NCBI GenBank assembly: GCA_002320455.1
Contig: DCKU01000147.1
Coordinates: forward strand, 3,783 to 23,652
Length of the DNA: 19,870 nt
Direction of reading: 5' to 3'
Origin: Salinisphaera sp. UBA1666
Lineage (GTDB): Bacteria; Pseudomonadota; Gammaproteobacteria; Nevskiales; Salinisphaeraceae
The notes beneath the pieces are model-generated. The model was not told the DNA's origin and ran no database searches. It was given only the letters and a program-made list of their open reading frames with translations. Positions 7,605 to 15,701 of this stretch are shown here, piece by piece (position 1 is the stretch's first letter; each line of letters begins with the position of its first letter). The translations under genes and the position numbers were made by a program.

Positions 7605-7928
7605 ATGATTCCCGGACAGATATGGCCCGCAGAGGGCGAGATCGAGATCAACGCAGATCGCACGAGGGTGACGCTCGACGTCGCCAACACCGGCGATCGG
7701 CCGGTGCAGGTGGGCTCGCACTACCATTTTGCCGAGACCAATCCGGCGCTGGTGTTCGACCGGGCGGCTGCTCGCGGCCACCGGCTCGACGTGCCGGCCG
7801 GCACCGCGGTGCGCTTCGAGCCCGGCGACACGCGCCGCGTTACGCTCGTCCCCTACGTCGGCGCCCGGCGCGTAGTGGGGTTTCGCGGTGAGGTCATGGG
7901 CCCGCTTAACGCGCCGGAGACGCCATGA
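7605..7928 (+). CDS. ureB: Urease subunit beta
   Basis: Second small structural subunit of urease. The 107-residue product begins with the near-invariant MIPGQIWPAEGEIE. It contains TGDRPVQVGSHYHFAETNPAL, the beta-subunit hallmark, here cited in parts as VQVGSHYHF and ETNPAL. The later motifs PAGTAVRFEPGD, VTLVPYVGARRVVGF and GEVMGPL are also present. TTG 7593 and GTG 7599 are in-frame alternatives upstream, but the ATG matches the family and a GAGAG lies just before it. The stop codon overlaps the ureC start in ATGA, implying coupled translation with the catalytic subunit. Confidence 0.98.
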   Translation: MIPGQIWPAEGEIEINADRTRVTLDVANTGDRPVQVGSHYHFAETNPALVFDRAAARGHRLDVPAGTAVRFEPGDTRRVTLVPYVGARRVVGFRGEVMGPLNAPETP

Positions 7929-9628
7929 CTAAGATGGATCGACGCGCCCACGCCGAGATGTTTGGCCCGGGGGCCGGCGATCGATTGCGCCTGGCCGATA
8001 CCGATCTCGTCGTCGAGGTCGAGCGCGATATGGGTCAAGCCGGCGACGAAGTCTCGTTCGGCGGCGGCAAGGTCATTCGTGACGGTATGGGCCAAAGCCA
8101 GGCAGCCAGCGATATCGCGGCCGATACGGTCATCACCAACGCTCTCATCGTGGACTGGTGGGGCATCGTCAAGGCAGACGTCGCGATCAAGGACGGGCGC
8201 ATCAGTGGCATCGGCAAGGCCGGCAACCCCGATATCATGGACGCCATCGATATCGTCATCGGCCCGGGCACCGAGATCATCGCCGGCGAAGGCCAGATCC
8301 TGACGGCGGGCGGCGTCGATTCACATATCCACTATGTCTGCCCGCAGCAGATCGAGGAAGCGCTGGCCTCTGGCGTGACCACCATGATCGGCGGCGGTAC
8401 CGGCCCGGCCACTGGCACCAAGGCCACCACGGTCACGCCTGGGCCGTGGCATATGCACCGCATGCTGGAAGCCGCTGAAGGGTTTCCCATGAACCTGGCG
8501 TTTCTGGGCAAGGGCAACGCCAGTCGCCCCGAGCCGCTGGTCGAGCAGATCGTCGCCGGCGCCGCCGGTCTGAAACTGCATGAGGATTGGGGCACCACGC
8601 CGGCGTCCATCGATAACTGTCTGAGCGTGGCCGATGCCTACGATGTCCAGGTGGCCATCCATACCGATACGCTCAACGAGTCCGGCTTCGTGGAGGACAC
8701 GTTCGCGGCCTTCGGCGATCGGGTGATTCATACCTATCACACCGAGGGCGCCGGCGGCGGACATGCTCCGGACATCATCACCGCGGCCGGCAAGCCCAAT
8801 ATCCTGCCGTCCTCGACGAATCCAACCCGGCCTTATACCGCCAATACGGTCGATGAGCATCTGGACATGCTCATGGTCTGTCATCACTTGAACCCTGCCA
8901 TCGCCGAAGATGTCGCCTTTGCCGACTCGCGGATCCGGCGCGAGACCATCGCGGCTGAGGATATCCTCCACGATATGGGCGTGTTTTCCATGATCGCCTC
9001 AGATTCCCAGGCCATGGGCCGGGTTGGAGAGGTCATCACCCGCACCTGGCAGACCGCCCACAAGATGCGCGCCCAGCGCGGCCCGCTGGATGGGGATACC
9101 GAAGACGCGGACAACACCCGGGTCAAGCGTTATATCGCCAAATACACCATCAACCCGGCCATTACTCACGGGATAGACCACGAAATCGGCTCGGTCGAGG
9201 TCGGCAAGCTGGCTGATCTGGTGCTGTGGAAGCCGGCTTTTTTCGGGGTCAAGCCGGCCACCGTCATCAAGGGCGGGCTGATCGCGTTGGCGCCCATGGG
9301 GGACCCAAACGCCTCGATTCCCACGCCGCAGCCGGTCCATTATCGGCCGATGTTTGCCGCCTATGGCCGGGCTGCCGCGGCCAGCGCCGTCACTTTTACA
9401 TCCCAGGCGGCGATCGATGCCGGCATCGGCGATGCGCTGGGGCTTGCCAAGCGATTGGTCGCTGTTCGTAACACGCGCCACCTATCCAAGGCCGACATGA
9501 AGAACAACGCCGCGTGCCCGCACCTCGAAGTCGATCCGCAAACATACGAAGTGCGTGCCGACGGCAAGCTGTTAACCTGTGAACCTGCTATTGACCTCCC
9601 GCTGACGCAGCGGTATTTCCTGTTCTGA
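7925..9628 (+). CDS. ureC: Urease subunit alpha (catalytic)
   Basis: Catalytic subunit: hydrolyses urea to ammonia and carbamate at a di-nickel centre in the cytoplasm. The 567 residues align position for position with the Klebsiella numbering. Nickel ligands are H134 and H136 (VDSHIHYVCPQ), carbamylated K217 (GLKLHEDWG), H246 (VAIHTDTLNE), H272 (HTYHTEGAGGGHAPD) and D360 (MIASDSQAMGRVGE). The mobile-flap C319 and H320 (MVCHHLNP) are also present. No catalytic residue is missing, so the enzyme should be active once nickel is loaded. The ATG overlaps the ureB stop by four bases. An 87-bp gap follows before ureE, the largest within the urease operon. Confidence 0.99.
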   Translation: MTKMDRRAHAEMFGPGAGDRLRLADTDLVVEVERDMGQAGDEVSFGGGKVIRDGMGQSQAASDIAADTVITNALIVDWWGIVKADVAIKDGRISGIGKAGNPDIMDAIDIVIGPGTEIIAGEGQILTAGGVDSHIHYVCPQQIEEALASGVTTMIGGGTGPATGTKATTVTPGPWHMHRMLEAAEGFPMNLAFLGKGNASRPEPLVEQIVAGAAGLKLHEDWGTTPASIDNCLSVADAYDVQVAIHTDTLNESGFVEDTFAAFGDRVIHTYHTEGAGGGHAPDIITAAGKPNILPSSTNPTRPYTANTVDEHLDMLMVCHHLNPAIAEDVAFADSRIRRETIAAEDILHDMGVFSMIASDSQAMGRVGEVITRTWQTAHKMRAQRGPLDGDTEDADNTRVKRYIAKYTINPAITHGIDHEIGSVEVGKLADLVLWKPAFFGVKPATVIKGGLIALAPMGDPNASIPTPQPVHYRPMFAAYGRAAAASAVTFTSQAAIDAGIGDALGLAKRLVAVRNTRHLSKADMKNNAACPHLEVDPQTYEVRADGKLLTCEPAIDLPLTQRYFLF

Positions 9629-9715
9629 GGTCGCTACACGTCGCAAGCCGCTGTCGTGTCCCGATACCCATAGACATGAGTGAGACGGACACGATCCGGT
9701 AACCGGGCCAACCGC

Positions 9716-10255
9716 ATGATACGACTGACCAGAAAACTCGACGCACTCGTCGCGCCCATCGATACCACCGTGACGCTCGACTTCGATGCGCGTCAGAAAT
9801 CGCGACAGCGCGTCACGCTCGACGACGGGCGCGATGCGGGCGTGTGGCTGACGCGCGGCACGGTGCTGGCCGACGGCGACATTCTCGTCGATGCCGAAGC
9901 CCGGCTGCATGTGCGCGTGGCCGCGGCGCCGGAGGCGCTGTCGTATGTCCACTGCCAAGACCGTCTGTTGCTCAACCGCATCTGTTATCACCTGGGCAAC
10001 CGGCACGTGCCCTTGCAGTTGACCTGTGAGGCCGTGGCCTACCGGCGCGACCACGTGCTCGACGACATGGTCGCCGGCCTTGGCGTGGTGCCGAGAGCGT
10101 GCTGTTGTGCGTTTCATCCGGAGGCCGGCGCTTATGAAGGCCACGGCCACGCACACGGTGCCGGGCATGATCACGGCCATCACCACGCAACAGAATCACA
10201 TCACAATCATCCTGCCGAGGATCTAGAGGCCGCGCCCCGACAGGCCCATGGCTGA
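9716..10255 (+). CDS. ureE: Urease accessory nickel metallochaperone UreE
   Basis: Dimeric nickel carrier that supplies UreG during urease maturation. The 179-residue product has the N-terminal peptide-binding domain (MIRLTRKLDALV, then LTRGTVLADGDIL) and a metal-binding domain with the conserved ligand H97 in YHLGNRHVP. It continues through LDDMVAGLGV, FHPEAGAY and a histidine-rich tail with eleven His between residues 143 and 165. An unusual Cys triplet (129-131) precedes FHPE. The ATG at 9716 matches the family start; an upstream in-frame codon at 9680 would add 12 atypical residues. The ribosome binding site is weak. The end overlaps ureF by eight bases. Confidence 0.96.
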   Translation: MIRLTRKLDALVAPIDTTVTLDFDARQKSRQRVTLDDGRDAGVWLTRGTVLADGDILVDAEARLHVRVAAAPEALSYVHCQDRLLLNRICYHLGNRHVPLQLTCEAVAYRRDHVLDDMVAGLGVVPRACCCAFHPEAGAYEGHGHAHGAGHDHGHHHATESHHNHPAEDLEAAPRQAHG

Positions 10256-10943
10256 CGCCGCGCCGGGCCTGGCCCTGCAGCGTCTGCTCCAGCTGGCCAG
10301 CCCGTCGTTGCCGGTGGGCGCTTTTGCCTATTCCGAAGGGCTGGAAACCGCGGTCGCCGATGGCCGTCTCACTGGTGCAGATAGCGTGGCCGACTGGTTG
10401 CGCGGTGTGTTCGACTACGCGGTCGTGCCCGTGGATCTGGCGATGAGCCAGCGCCTGCACACTGCCTGGGCCACCGATTGCATCGCCGACGTCAGCGCCT
10501 GGAGTGCGGCTCTGCTGGCGACCCGCGAGTCGGCCGAGCGCCGGGCCCAGGAGCGCCATCTCGGCCACGCGCTGGCTAACCTGTTAACAGCCATGGATAT
10601 CCCCGATGCCGGCGACTGGCGGCTAGGGCGCACGCATGCCCCGGCGGTCAGTTTTGCCGCGCTCTGGTCGCTGGCCGCGGTGCGCTGGCAGATCCCGCTG
10701 GCCGACAGCCTGTCTGCGATGGCCTGGGCCTGGCTGGAGAACCAGGTGCTGGCCGCTGTCAAGCTGGTGCCGCTTGGCCAGACCGCCGGCCAGCGGTTGT
10801 TGTTTGAGCTGGCCGGCGACATTCCGGCCGGCGTGGCTCGTGCCATGCATCTGCCCGACGCGGCCCTGGGCGGCTCGCTGCCGGCGCTGGCCGTGGCCAG
10901 CGCGGCCCACGAAACCCTATATTCGCGTTTGTATCGTTCTTGA
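10248..10943 (+). CDS. ureF: Urease accessory protein UreF
   Basis: All-helical partner that bridges UreD and the GTPase UreG in the activation complex. The 231-residue product shows the family N-terminus LLQLASPSLPVGAFAYSEGLE (core SPSLPVGAFAYSEGLE). It also has WLRGVFDYAVVPVDL, and the C-terminal segment VKLVPLGQTAGQRLLFEL, typical of UreF. Its start lies inside the last codons of ureE (8-bp overlap) and its stop is followed at once by the strong ribosome binding site of ureG. Length and order fit the family. Confidence 0.95.
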   Translation: MADAAPGLALQRLLQLASPSLPVGAFAYSEGLETAVADGRLTGADSVADWLRGVFDYAVVPVDLAMSQRLHTAWATDCIADVSAWSAALLATRESAERRAQERHLGHALANLLTAMDIPDAGDWRLGRTHAPAVSFAALWSLAAVRWQIPLADSLSAMAWAWLENQVLAAVKLVPLGQTAGQRLLFELAGDIPAGVARAMHLPDAALGGSLPALAVASAAHETLYSRLYRS

Positions 10944-10944
10944 G

Positions 10945-10950
10945 AGGAGG
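10945..10950 (+). promoter_or_regulatory. Ribosome binding site that sets the ureG start
   Basis: A perfect AGGAGG sits only two bases before an in-frame GTG (10953) but eight bases before the ATG at 10959. The spacing therefore favours the ATG as the ureG start. Confidence 0.7.
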
Positions 10951-10958
10951 CCGTGACG

Positions 10959-11570
10959 ATGACCGATAAAACCCCGCTGCGTGTCGGTATTGGTGGGCCC
11001 GTCGGCTCGGGCAAGACCGCGCTGACGGATGCGCTGTGCAAGCGCCTGCGCGATAAATACTCGATTGCCGTGGTCACCAACGATATCTATACCCGCGAGG
11101 ATGCCGATTTCCTGATCCGTAGCGGGGCACTGCCCGAAGATCGTATTCGCGGCGTGGAAACCGGCGGCTGCCCGCATACCGCGATTCGCGAGGATGCCTC
11201 AGTGAACCTGGCGGCCATCGACCAGCTCACGGCGGAATTTCACGATCTGGATATCGTGTTCATCGAGTCCGGTGGCGATAATCTGGCAGCGACTTTCTCG
11301 CCCGAGCTGTCCGATCTCACCCTGTATGTCATCGATGTGTCGGCGGGCGACAAAATCCCGCGCAAGGGGGGACCGGGTATCACCCGATCGGATCTGCTCG
11401 TCATCAACAAGATCGATCTGGCGCCTATGGTGGGGGCCTCGCTGGAGGTGATGGATCGCGACGCCAAGACCATGCGCGGCACGCGGCCCACGCTGTTTAC
11501 CAATCTGCGGGCCGGCCAGGGCCTGGACGAGATCATCGGCTTTATCGAGCGTGAAGGGTTGCTACTCTGA
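10959..11570 (+). CDS. ureG: Urease accessory GTPase UreG
   Basis: SIMIBI-class GTPase that delivers nickel to urease at the cost of GTP. From the ATG chosen by its ribosome binding site it has 203 residues; GTG 10953 would add two. Visible motifs are the P-loop GIGGPVGSGKTAL (10-22), the nickel-binding CPH at 71-73 in VETGGCPHTAIRED, the Walker B-like IESGGDNL, DVSAGDKIPRKGGPGI, and the guanine-specificity NKIDLAP. This completes the ureDABCEFG set. A 147-bp gap with no terminator leads to the permease gene, so read-through is possible. Confidence 0.98.
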   Translation: MTDKTPLRVGIGGPVGSGKTALTDALCKRLRDKYSIAVVTNDIYTREDADFLIRSGALPEDRIRGVETGGCPHTAIREDASVNLAAIDQLTAEFHDLDIVFIESGGDNLAATFSPELSDLTLYVIDVSAGDKIPRKGGPGITRSDLLVINKIDLAPMVGASLEVMDRDAKTMRGTRPTLFTNLRAGQGLDEIIGFIEREGLLL

Positions 11571-11717
11571 GCTAAAACGGTGCAGGCGGCGCATTCAGTG
11601 CACTGTTATCTTGCGCTTTGTGCGCCATGGGTTATGCGCCAAGAGCCACACGTTGTTTGCCGCGCTGGCACGGGCCTTGCTTGAAGCTCGTCATCGCTTA
11701 ACCATCGTGAGCATGAC

Positions 11718-13367
11718 GTGGCGACCACTGCCGACCAGATCGGCCGTTCCATTGATACAGAAACGGCCGACAAAAACGCTGAGAAAGACGCCCGCAAGGA
11801 CGAAACACTCGAGGATTACACCCTGCGTTATGCGCCGCACTCGTTTCGGCGCTGGGGCAGTGGCACGGTCGCCATCACCGCACTCGGCGGTATCGCTTAT
11901 CTAGCCGATTTCTCGATTGGTGCGAGTATCGCCATCAGTTTCGGCACGGCCAACGCGATCCTGGCGATCCTGTTTGCCGCGGCCGTGATCTTCATGACCG
12001 GCCTGCCGGTGGCGTATTACGCGGCTCGCTACAACATCGATCTGGATCTGATCACGCGCGGGGCCGGTTTTGGCTACTACGGCTCGGTGATCACCGCGGT
12101 CATCTTTGCCTCGTTCACATTTATTTTCTTTGCCCTGGAAGGCTCGATCATGGCCCAGGGCCTGCTCGTGGGGCTGGGGGTGCCGCTCTGGGTCGGCTAT
12201 CTGGCCTCCACGCTGATCGTGTTGCCGCTGGTCATCTACGGCATGAAGGCGCTGTCCAAGCTCCAGCTTTGGACCACGCCGTTTTGGCTAATCCTCATGG
12301 CGGCGCCGGTCATCTATCTGCTCTCCAGCCAGCCCGGCGTGGTCGGCGACTGGCTGGCCTACACCGGCACCGAGGGGTATGGCGGCGTCAGCCTGGCTGC
12401 CGTGATGCTGGGGGCCGGGGTCTGCCTGGCGCTGATGGGCCAGATCGGCGAACAGATCGATTACTTGCGCTTCATGCCGGCCAAGACCCGTGAGAACCGC
12501 GGGCGCTGGTGGGCCGCGGTGCTGGCCGCCGGGCCGGGCTGGGTGATTCTGGGTGCTGCCAAGCAGATGATCGGCGCGCTGCTGGCGTTTTATCTGATGT
12601 CCAAGATGGCCGACTCGGCCGCTACCGAGCCGGTGCGTCAGTTCTTGGCCATCTTCTCCGAGATGCTGCCCCTGTGGGCTGCACTGGCGCTGTCGGTCAT
12701 CCTCGTGGTGATCAGCCAGATCAAGATCAACGTGACCAATGCCTACTCGGGCTCGCTGGCCTGGACCAACGCCTTTACCCGCATCACGCGCCACTACCCG
12801 GGGCGGATCGTGTTTGTCGTGGTGAATCTGGCCATCGCTCTGGCGCTCATGGAAGGCAACATGTTCGCCGTTCTGAACAATATTCTGGGTTTTTATTCCA
12901 ACTGTGCGATCGCCTGGGTGGTGGTTGTTGCCACGGATATCGTGGTTAACAAATATCTATTGGGGCTATCGCCGAAAGCGCCGGAGTATCGCCGTGGCAT
13001 GCTGTATGCAGTCAACCCGGTGGGTACGATCGCCTTCACGGCGGCCGCGGGCCTGGCCATCGCCGCATATTTCGGACTGCTCGGCGCCTTCCTGTCGTCG
13101 TATTCGCCGCTGATTGCCGTGGCCGTCGGCGTGATCCTCCCGCCGATCCTGGCCGCGCTGACCGGCGGCCGGTATTATCTGGCGCGCGGCGACGACGGCA
13201 TCGCCTCGCCGCGTTTTACGCCCGACGGCACGCCCTCGGCCGAGCGTTTCACCTGTGTCTCCTGCGAGGCCGAGTTCGAACGCCCGGACGTTGTGTACTC
13301 GGCACATCACGACGGCGTGGTCTGTTCGCTGTGTCGTGCGGTCGAGCCGCTGGGCGTTCGCTCCTGA
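11718..13367 (+). CDS. NCS1-family permease (cytosine/purine/allantoin type) with C-terminal CxxC-CxxC tail
   Basis: Nucleobase:cation symporter-1 family membrane protein, 549 residues, with about 12 hydrophobic segments. Family-like parts are the N-terminal cytosolic segment ending YAPHSFRRWGSG, LADFSIGASIAISFGT in the first helices, and LITRGAGFGYYGS. It also has QIGEQIDYLRFMP and the sequence INVTNAYSGSLAWTNAF. Residues 511-541 form a soluble tail with two paired cysteines (C513/C516 and C536/C539), like a zinc ribbon or rubredoxin knuckle. The start is GTG with no clear ribosome binding site. It lies between ureG and a nickel transporter gene, so urea, allantoin or another nitrogen compound is a reasonable but unproven substrate. 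Substrate cannot be read from sequence. Confidence 0.88.
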   Translation: MATTADQIGRSIDTETADKNAEKDARKDETLEDYTLRYAPHSFRRWGSGTVAITALGGIAYLADFSIGASIAISFGTANAILAILFAAAVIFMTGLPVAYYAARYNIDLDLITRGAGFGYYGSVITAVIFASFTFIFFALEGSIMAQGLLVGLGVPLWVGYLASTLIVLPLVIYGMKALSKLQLWTTPFWLILMAAPVIYLLSSQPGVVGDWLAYTGTEGYGGVSLAAVMLGAGVCLALMGQIGEQIDYLRFMPAKTRENRGRWWAAVLAAGPGWVILGAAKQMIGALLAFYLMSKMADSAATEPVRQFLAIFSEMLPLWAALALSVILVVISQIKINVTNAYSGSLAWTNAFTRITRHYPGRIVFVVVNLAIALALMEGNMFAVLNNILGFYSNCAIAWVVVVATDIVVNKYLLGLSPKAPEYRRGMLYAVNPVGTIAFTAAAGLAIAAYFGLLGAFLSSYSPLIAVAVGVILPPILAALTGGRYYLARGDDGIASPRFTPDGTPSAERFTCVSCEAEFERPDVVYSAHHDGVVCSLCRAVEPLGVRS

Positions 13368-13385
13368 TCCAATAGAAAGGCCTGT

Positions 13386-14366
13386 TTGTTCGTGAACGAC
13401 GCGCAGAACGCTCCCTCCAGTCCGCGGCTGATCGCTGCGATCGTCGGTCTGCATCTCGTCGGTCTGGGGCTGCTCTTGGCCGGCGCTGCCGAGGGCACGT
13501 TGTTGTTCGGCTTGGGCGGGCTGGCCTATCTGCTGGGCCTGCGACATGCCTTCGATATCGATCATATCGCGGTCATCGATAACGTCTCGCGCAAGCTGGT
13601 GCGAGAGCGGCGCTCGGCGGCGTTTGTGGGGTTTGCGTTTTCCGCCGGGCATTCCAGCGTGGTGTTTCTGCTTTGCCTGCTCGTCGTGCTCACTTCGGGC
13701 GCGCTGGCCGGCGAGTTGGAGGGCATCGCGGCCTTCGGCGGGGTATTCGGTACCGTCGTCTCGGCGACGTTCTTGAGTGTGATGGCCGCACTCAACGCAC
13801 GTCTGGTCTGGCGCTTGTGGCAGGGGTATCGCCATGCTGAATGCCGCCACGATGCACGCGCGCGCGGGCTGCTCTCGCGGATGGTGACCAAAAGCACGGC
13901 GTGGATCGATCGCGGCTGGAAGATGTATCCGCTGGGTTTCGTTTTCGGTTTGGGCTTTGATACGGCCACCGAGGTGGCGCTTCTGGGCCTATCGGCCGGT
14001 GCCGCGCAACACGCCGGCTGGCCGCCGTGGTCGGTCATGGCGCTGCCCGTGCTGTTTGCTGCGGGCATGACCAGTCTGGACTCGGTCAACGGCTGGCTCA
14101 TGCAGCGGGCTTATCGCTGGGGTACGGACAGCCCCAAACGTCTTCGCTTCAACCTAGCCATTACGATGCTGTCGGTAGCCGTGGCCGGGCTCGTCGCAGC
14201 CATGGAATGGACGGGGCTGGCGCTGGATCATCTGGCGCCGGGCTCTTGGCTGGGCGACCAGATCGCGGCGTTGCCGAGTGCTGCGCTGGGGGTGGCCGTG
14301 GTGGCGGCCTGCCTGCTGCTTTGGGCGCTGGCGCGCTATCGCGGCGCCCGGCGACCGATTTCGTGA
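13386..14366 (+). CDS. NiCoT-family nickel/cobalt transporter
   Basis: Secondary transporter for nickel (or cobalt) with high affinity, inner membrane, 326 residues and about eight hydrophobic segments. The four NiCoT signatures are present: LGLRHAFDIDHIAVIDN (50-66), FAFSAGHSSVV (83-93), LGFDTATEV (189-197) and LFAAGMTSLDSVNG (223-236). Two small departures are Ile instead of the usual Ala in HAFDxDHI, and Asn instead of Asp in the last motif. The start is TTG at 13386, five bases after an AAAGG; GTG 13392 is an alternative. It is 18 bp behind the permease and downstream of urease, so supplying nickel to urease is the obvious role. Confidence 0.93.
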   Translation: MFVNDAQNAPSSPRLIAAIVGLHLVGLGLLLAGAAEGTLLFGLGGLAYLLGLRHAFDIDHIAVIDNVSRKLVRERRSAAFVGFAFSAGHSSVVFLLCLLVVLTSGALAGELEGIAAFGGVFGTVVSATFLSVMAALNARLVWRLWQGYRHAECRHDARARGLLSRMVTKSTAWIDRGWKMYPLGFVFGLGFDTATEVALLGLSAGAAQHAGWPPWSVMALPVLFAAGMTSLDSVNGWLMQRAYRWGTDSPKRLRFNLAITMLSVAVAGLVAAMEWTGLALDHLAPGSWLGDQIAALPSAALGVAVVAACLLLWALARYRGARRPIS

Positions 14367-14415
14367 GGCGTCTGTCCTAGTACATCGGCTGACTGCCGGC
14401 GCGATATTGCGACAT

Positions 14416-14447
14416 AAAAAAAGCCGAAGCGTTAAACGCTTCGGCTT
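14416..14447 (-). terminator. Rho-independent terminator of the flavin reductase gene
   Basis: An 11-bp perfect stem (14421-14431 with 14437-14447) with a TTAAA loop is flanked on the left by a run of A (14416-14422). On the minus strand this gives the hairpin followed by seven T residues, which terminates the leftward gene ending at 14513. On the plus strand the hairpin is followed only by TATAGGG, so it may stop the urease/nickel unit less efficiently. Confidence 0.88.
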
Positions 14448-14512
14448 ATAGGGTGTGTTTTACGACGAATCGCCGCTGGGCGTCATCTGGGCGTCGTCGC
14501 TTCTATCCTGTG

Positions 14513-15625
14513 TTAGCCGTTCTGTTCGGCTAGTGTTGGATAGTCGGTATAGCCTTTTTCATCACCGCCGTAGAACGTGCTGGGGTCGGGCTCGTTAAGC
14601 GCTGCGCCTTGCCGGAAGCGCTCGACGAGATCCGGGTTGGCGATATACGGACGGCCAAAGGAGGCCCCGTCGGCTATCCCTTTCTCGATGAGCGCCTCGG
14701 TTTTTTCGGCGGTGTAGTGGCCGTTGAATAGCAGGGCGCCCGAGTTGAAGCGCTCGCGCATGGCCTGGCGGAAATCATCGCTCAAGGAGACATCGCCGCC
14801 GGCCCAGTCGGGCTCGGCAACATGCACATAGGCCAAACCGCGCGCGTTGAGCTGCTCGGCCATGTAGAAGGCCATGGCCTTGGGCTCGTCATCGGACAGG
14901 CCGAAGATTTCGATGAACGGCGACAGCCGAATACCCACGCGATCTGCGCCCATCACTTCGATGACCGCGTCGACCACTTCCAGGGCCAGGCGAGCCCGGT
15001 TTTCTAGGTTGCCGCCGTAGGCATCGGTCCGCGTGTTCGAGCCGGTCGCCATGAACTGCTGGAGCAGATACGCATTGGCAGCGTGGACCTCGACCAGATC
15101 GAAGCCGGCGCGCTTGGCACGAATGGCCGCCTGGCGGTATTCGTCAATCACCCCCGGAATTTCCTTGGTTTCCAGGGCGCGGGGCATGGCGGTGTCGTGT
15201 AGGCCGGAGCTGCCGTCTTCGAACTCGACGTACGACTGGGCGCCCTCGGCCTTGATAGCTGACGGGGCCACCGGCTTGCGTCCGTCGGGATGGACCATCT
15301 CATGGCCGACCCGGCCCACGTGCCAGAGCTGGCAGCACATCCGCCCACCGGCGTCGTGTACCGCCTCGAGCACGCTTTTCCAGCCGGCCTCCTGGGCATC
15401 GGTGAAGATTCCCGGCGTGTAGACATAGCCGCGTGCCGACTCTGAGATATTGGTGGCCTCGGAAATGATCAGGCCGGCACCCGCGCGCTGGGCATAATAG
15501 GTCTGCTGCATTGTGCCGGGCACCTGGTCCGGGCAGCGAGCACGCGTCAGCGGCGCCATGAAGACCCGGTTAGGCAGTTCCACGGCACCGACCTTGAGCG
15601 GTGAAAGCAGGCGTTCGTATGCCAT
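14513..15625 (-). CDS. Old Yellow Enzyme family alkene reductase (NemA-like)
   Basis: FMN-dependent ene-reductase that uses NADPH to reduce activated C=C bonds in enals, enones, maleimides or nitroesters. It is a 370-residue TIM barrel. Key parts are the N-terminal VELPNRVFMAPLTRAR, GLIISEATNIS, QLWHVGRVGH, and the substrate-anion site HAANAY with H181, N184 and Y186. SNTRTDAYGGNLENRAR (196-212), R233 in GIRLSP, and the phosphate-binding end FNGHYTAEKTEAL with FGRPYIANPDL follow. The His-Asn pair resembles yeast OYE1, where NemA has His-His. AAGGA seven bases upstream supports the ATG. A terminator follows it. Natural substrate unknown; electrophile detoxification is likely. Confidence 0.95.
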   Translation of the reverse strand: MAYERLLSPLKVGAVELPNRVFMAPLTRARCPDQVPGTMQQTYYAQRAGAGLIISEATNISESARGYVYTPGIFTDAQEAGWKSVLEAVHDAGGRMCCQLWHVGRVGHEMVHPDGRKPVAPSAIKAEGAQSYVEFEDGSSGLHDTAMPRALETKEIPGVIDEYRQAAIRAKRAGFDLVEVHAANAYLLQQFMATGSNTRTDAYGGNLENRARLALEVVDAVIEVMGADRVGIRLSPFIEIFGLSDDEPKAMAFYMAEQLNARGLAYVHVAEPDWAGGDVSLSDDFRQAMRERFNSGALLFNGHYTAEKTEALIEKGIADGASFGRPYIANPDLVERFRQGAALNEPDPSTFYGGDEKGYTDYPTLAEQNG

Positions 15626-15701
15626 CGATGGTCCTTTAGCTGGATAGACGGGACGAAATTGGGTGCAGCACGGGCTGTTCGCAAGGCCCTGGCGGATCGC
15701 T

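Noticed and set aside
9676..9702. Eight-residue mini-ORF (MSETDTIR) between ureC and ureE
   Set aside because: No ribosome binding site and no attenuator-like hairpin; short frames of this size are expected by chance in an 87-bp gap.
12966..13850. Minus-strand open frame across the permease and nickel transporter genes
   Set aside because: Both plus-strand genes show clear family motifs here, so this is an antisense shadow.
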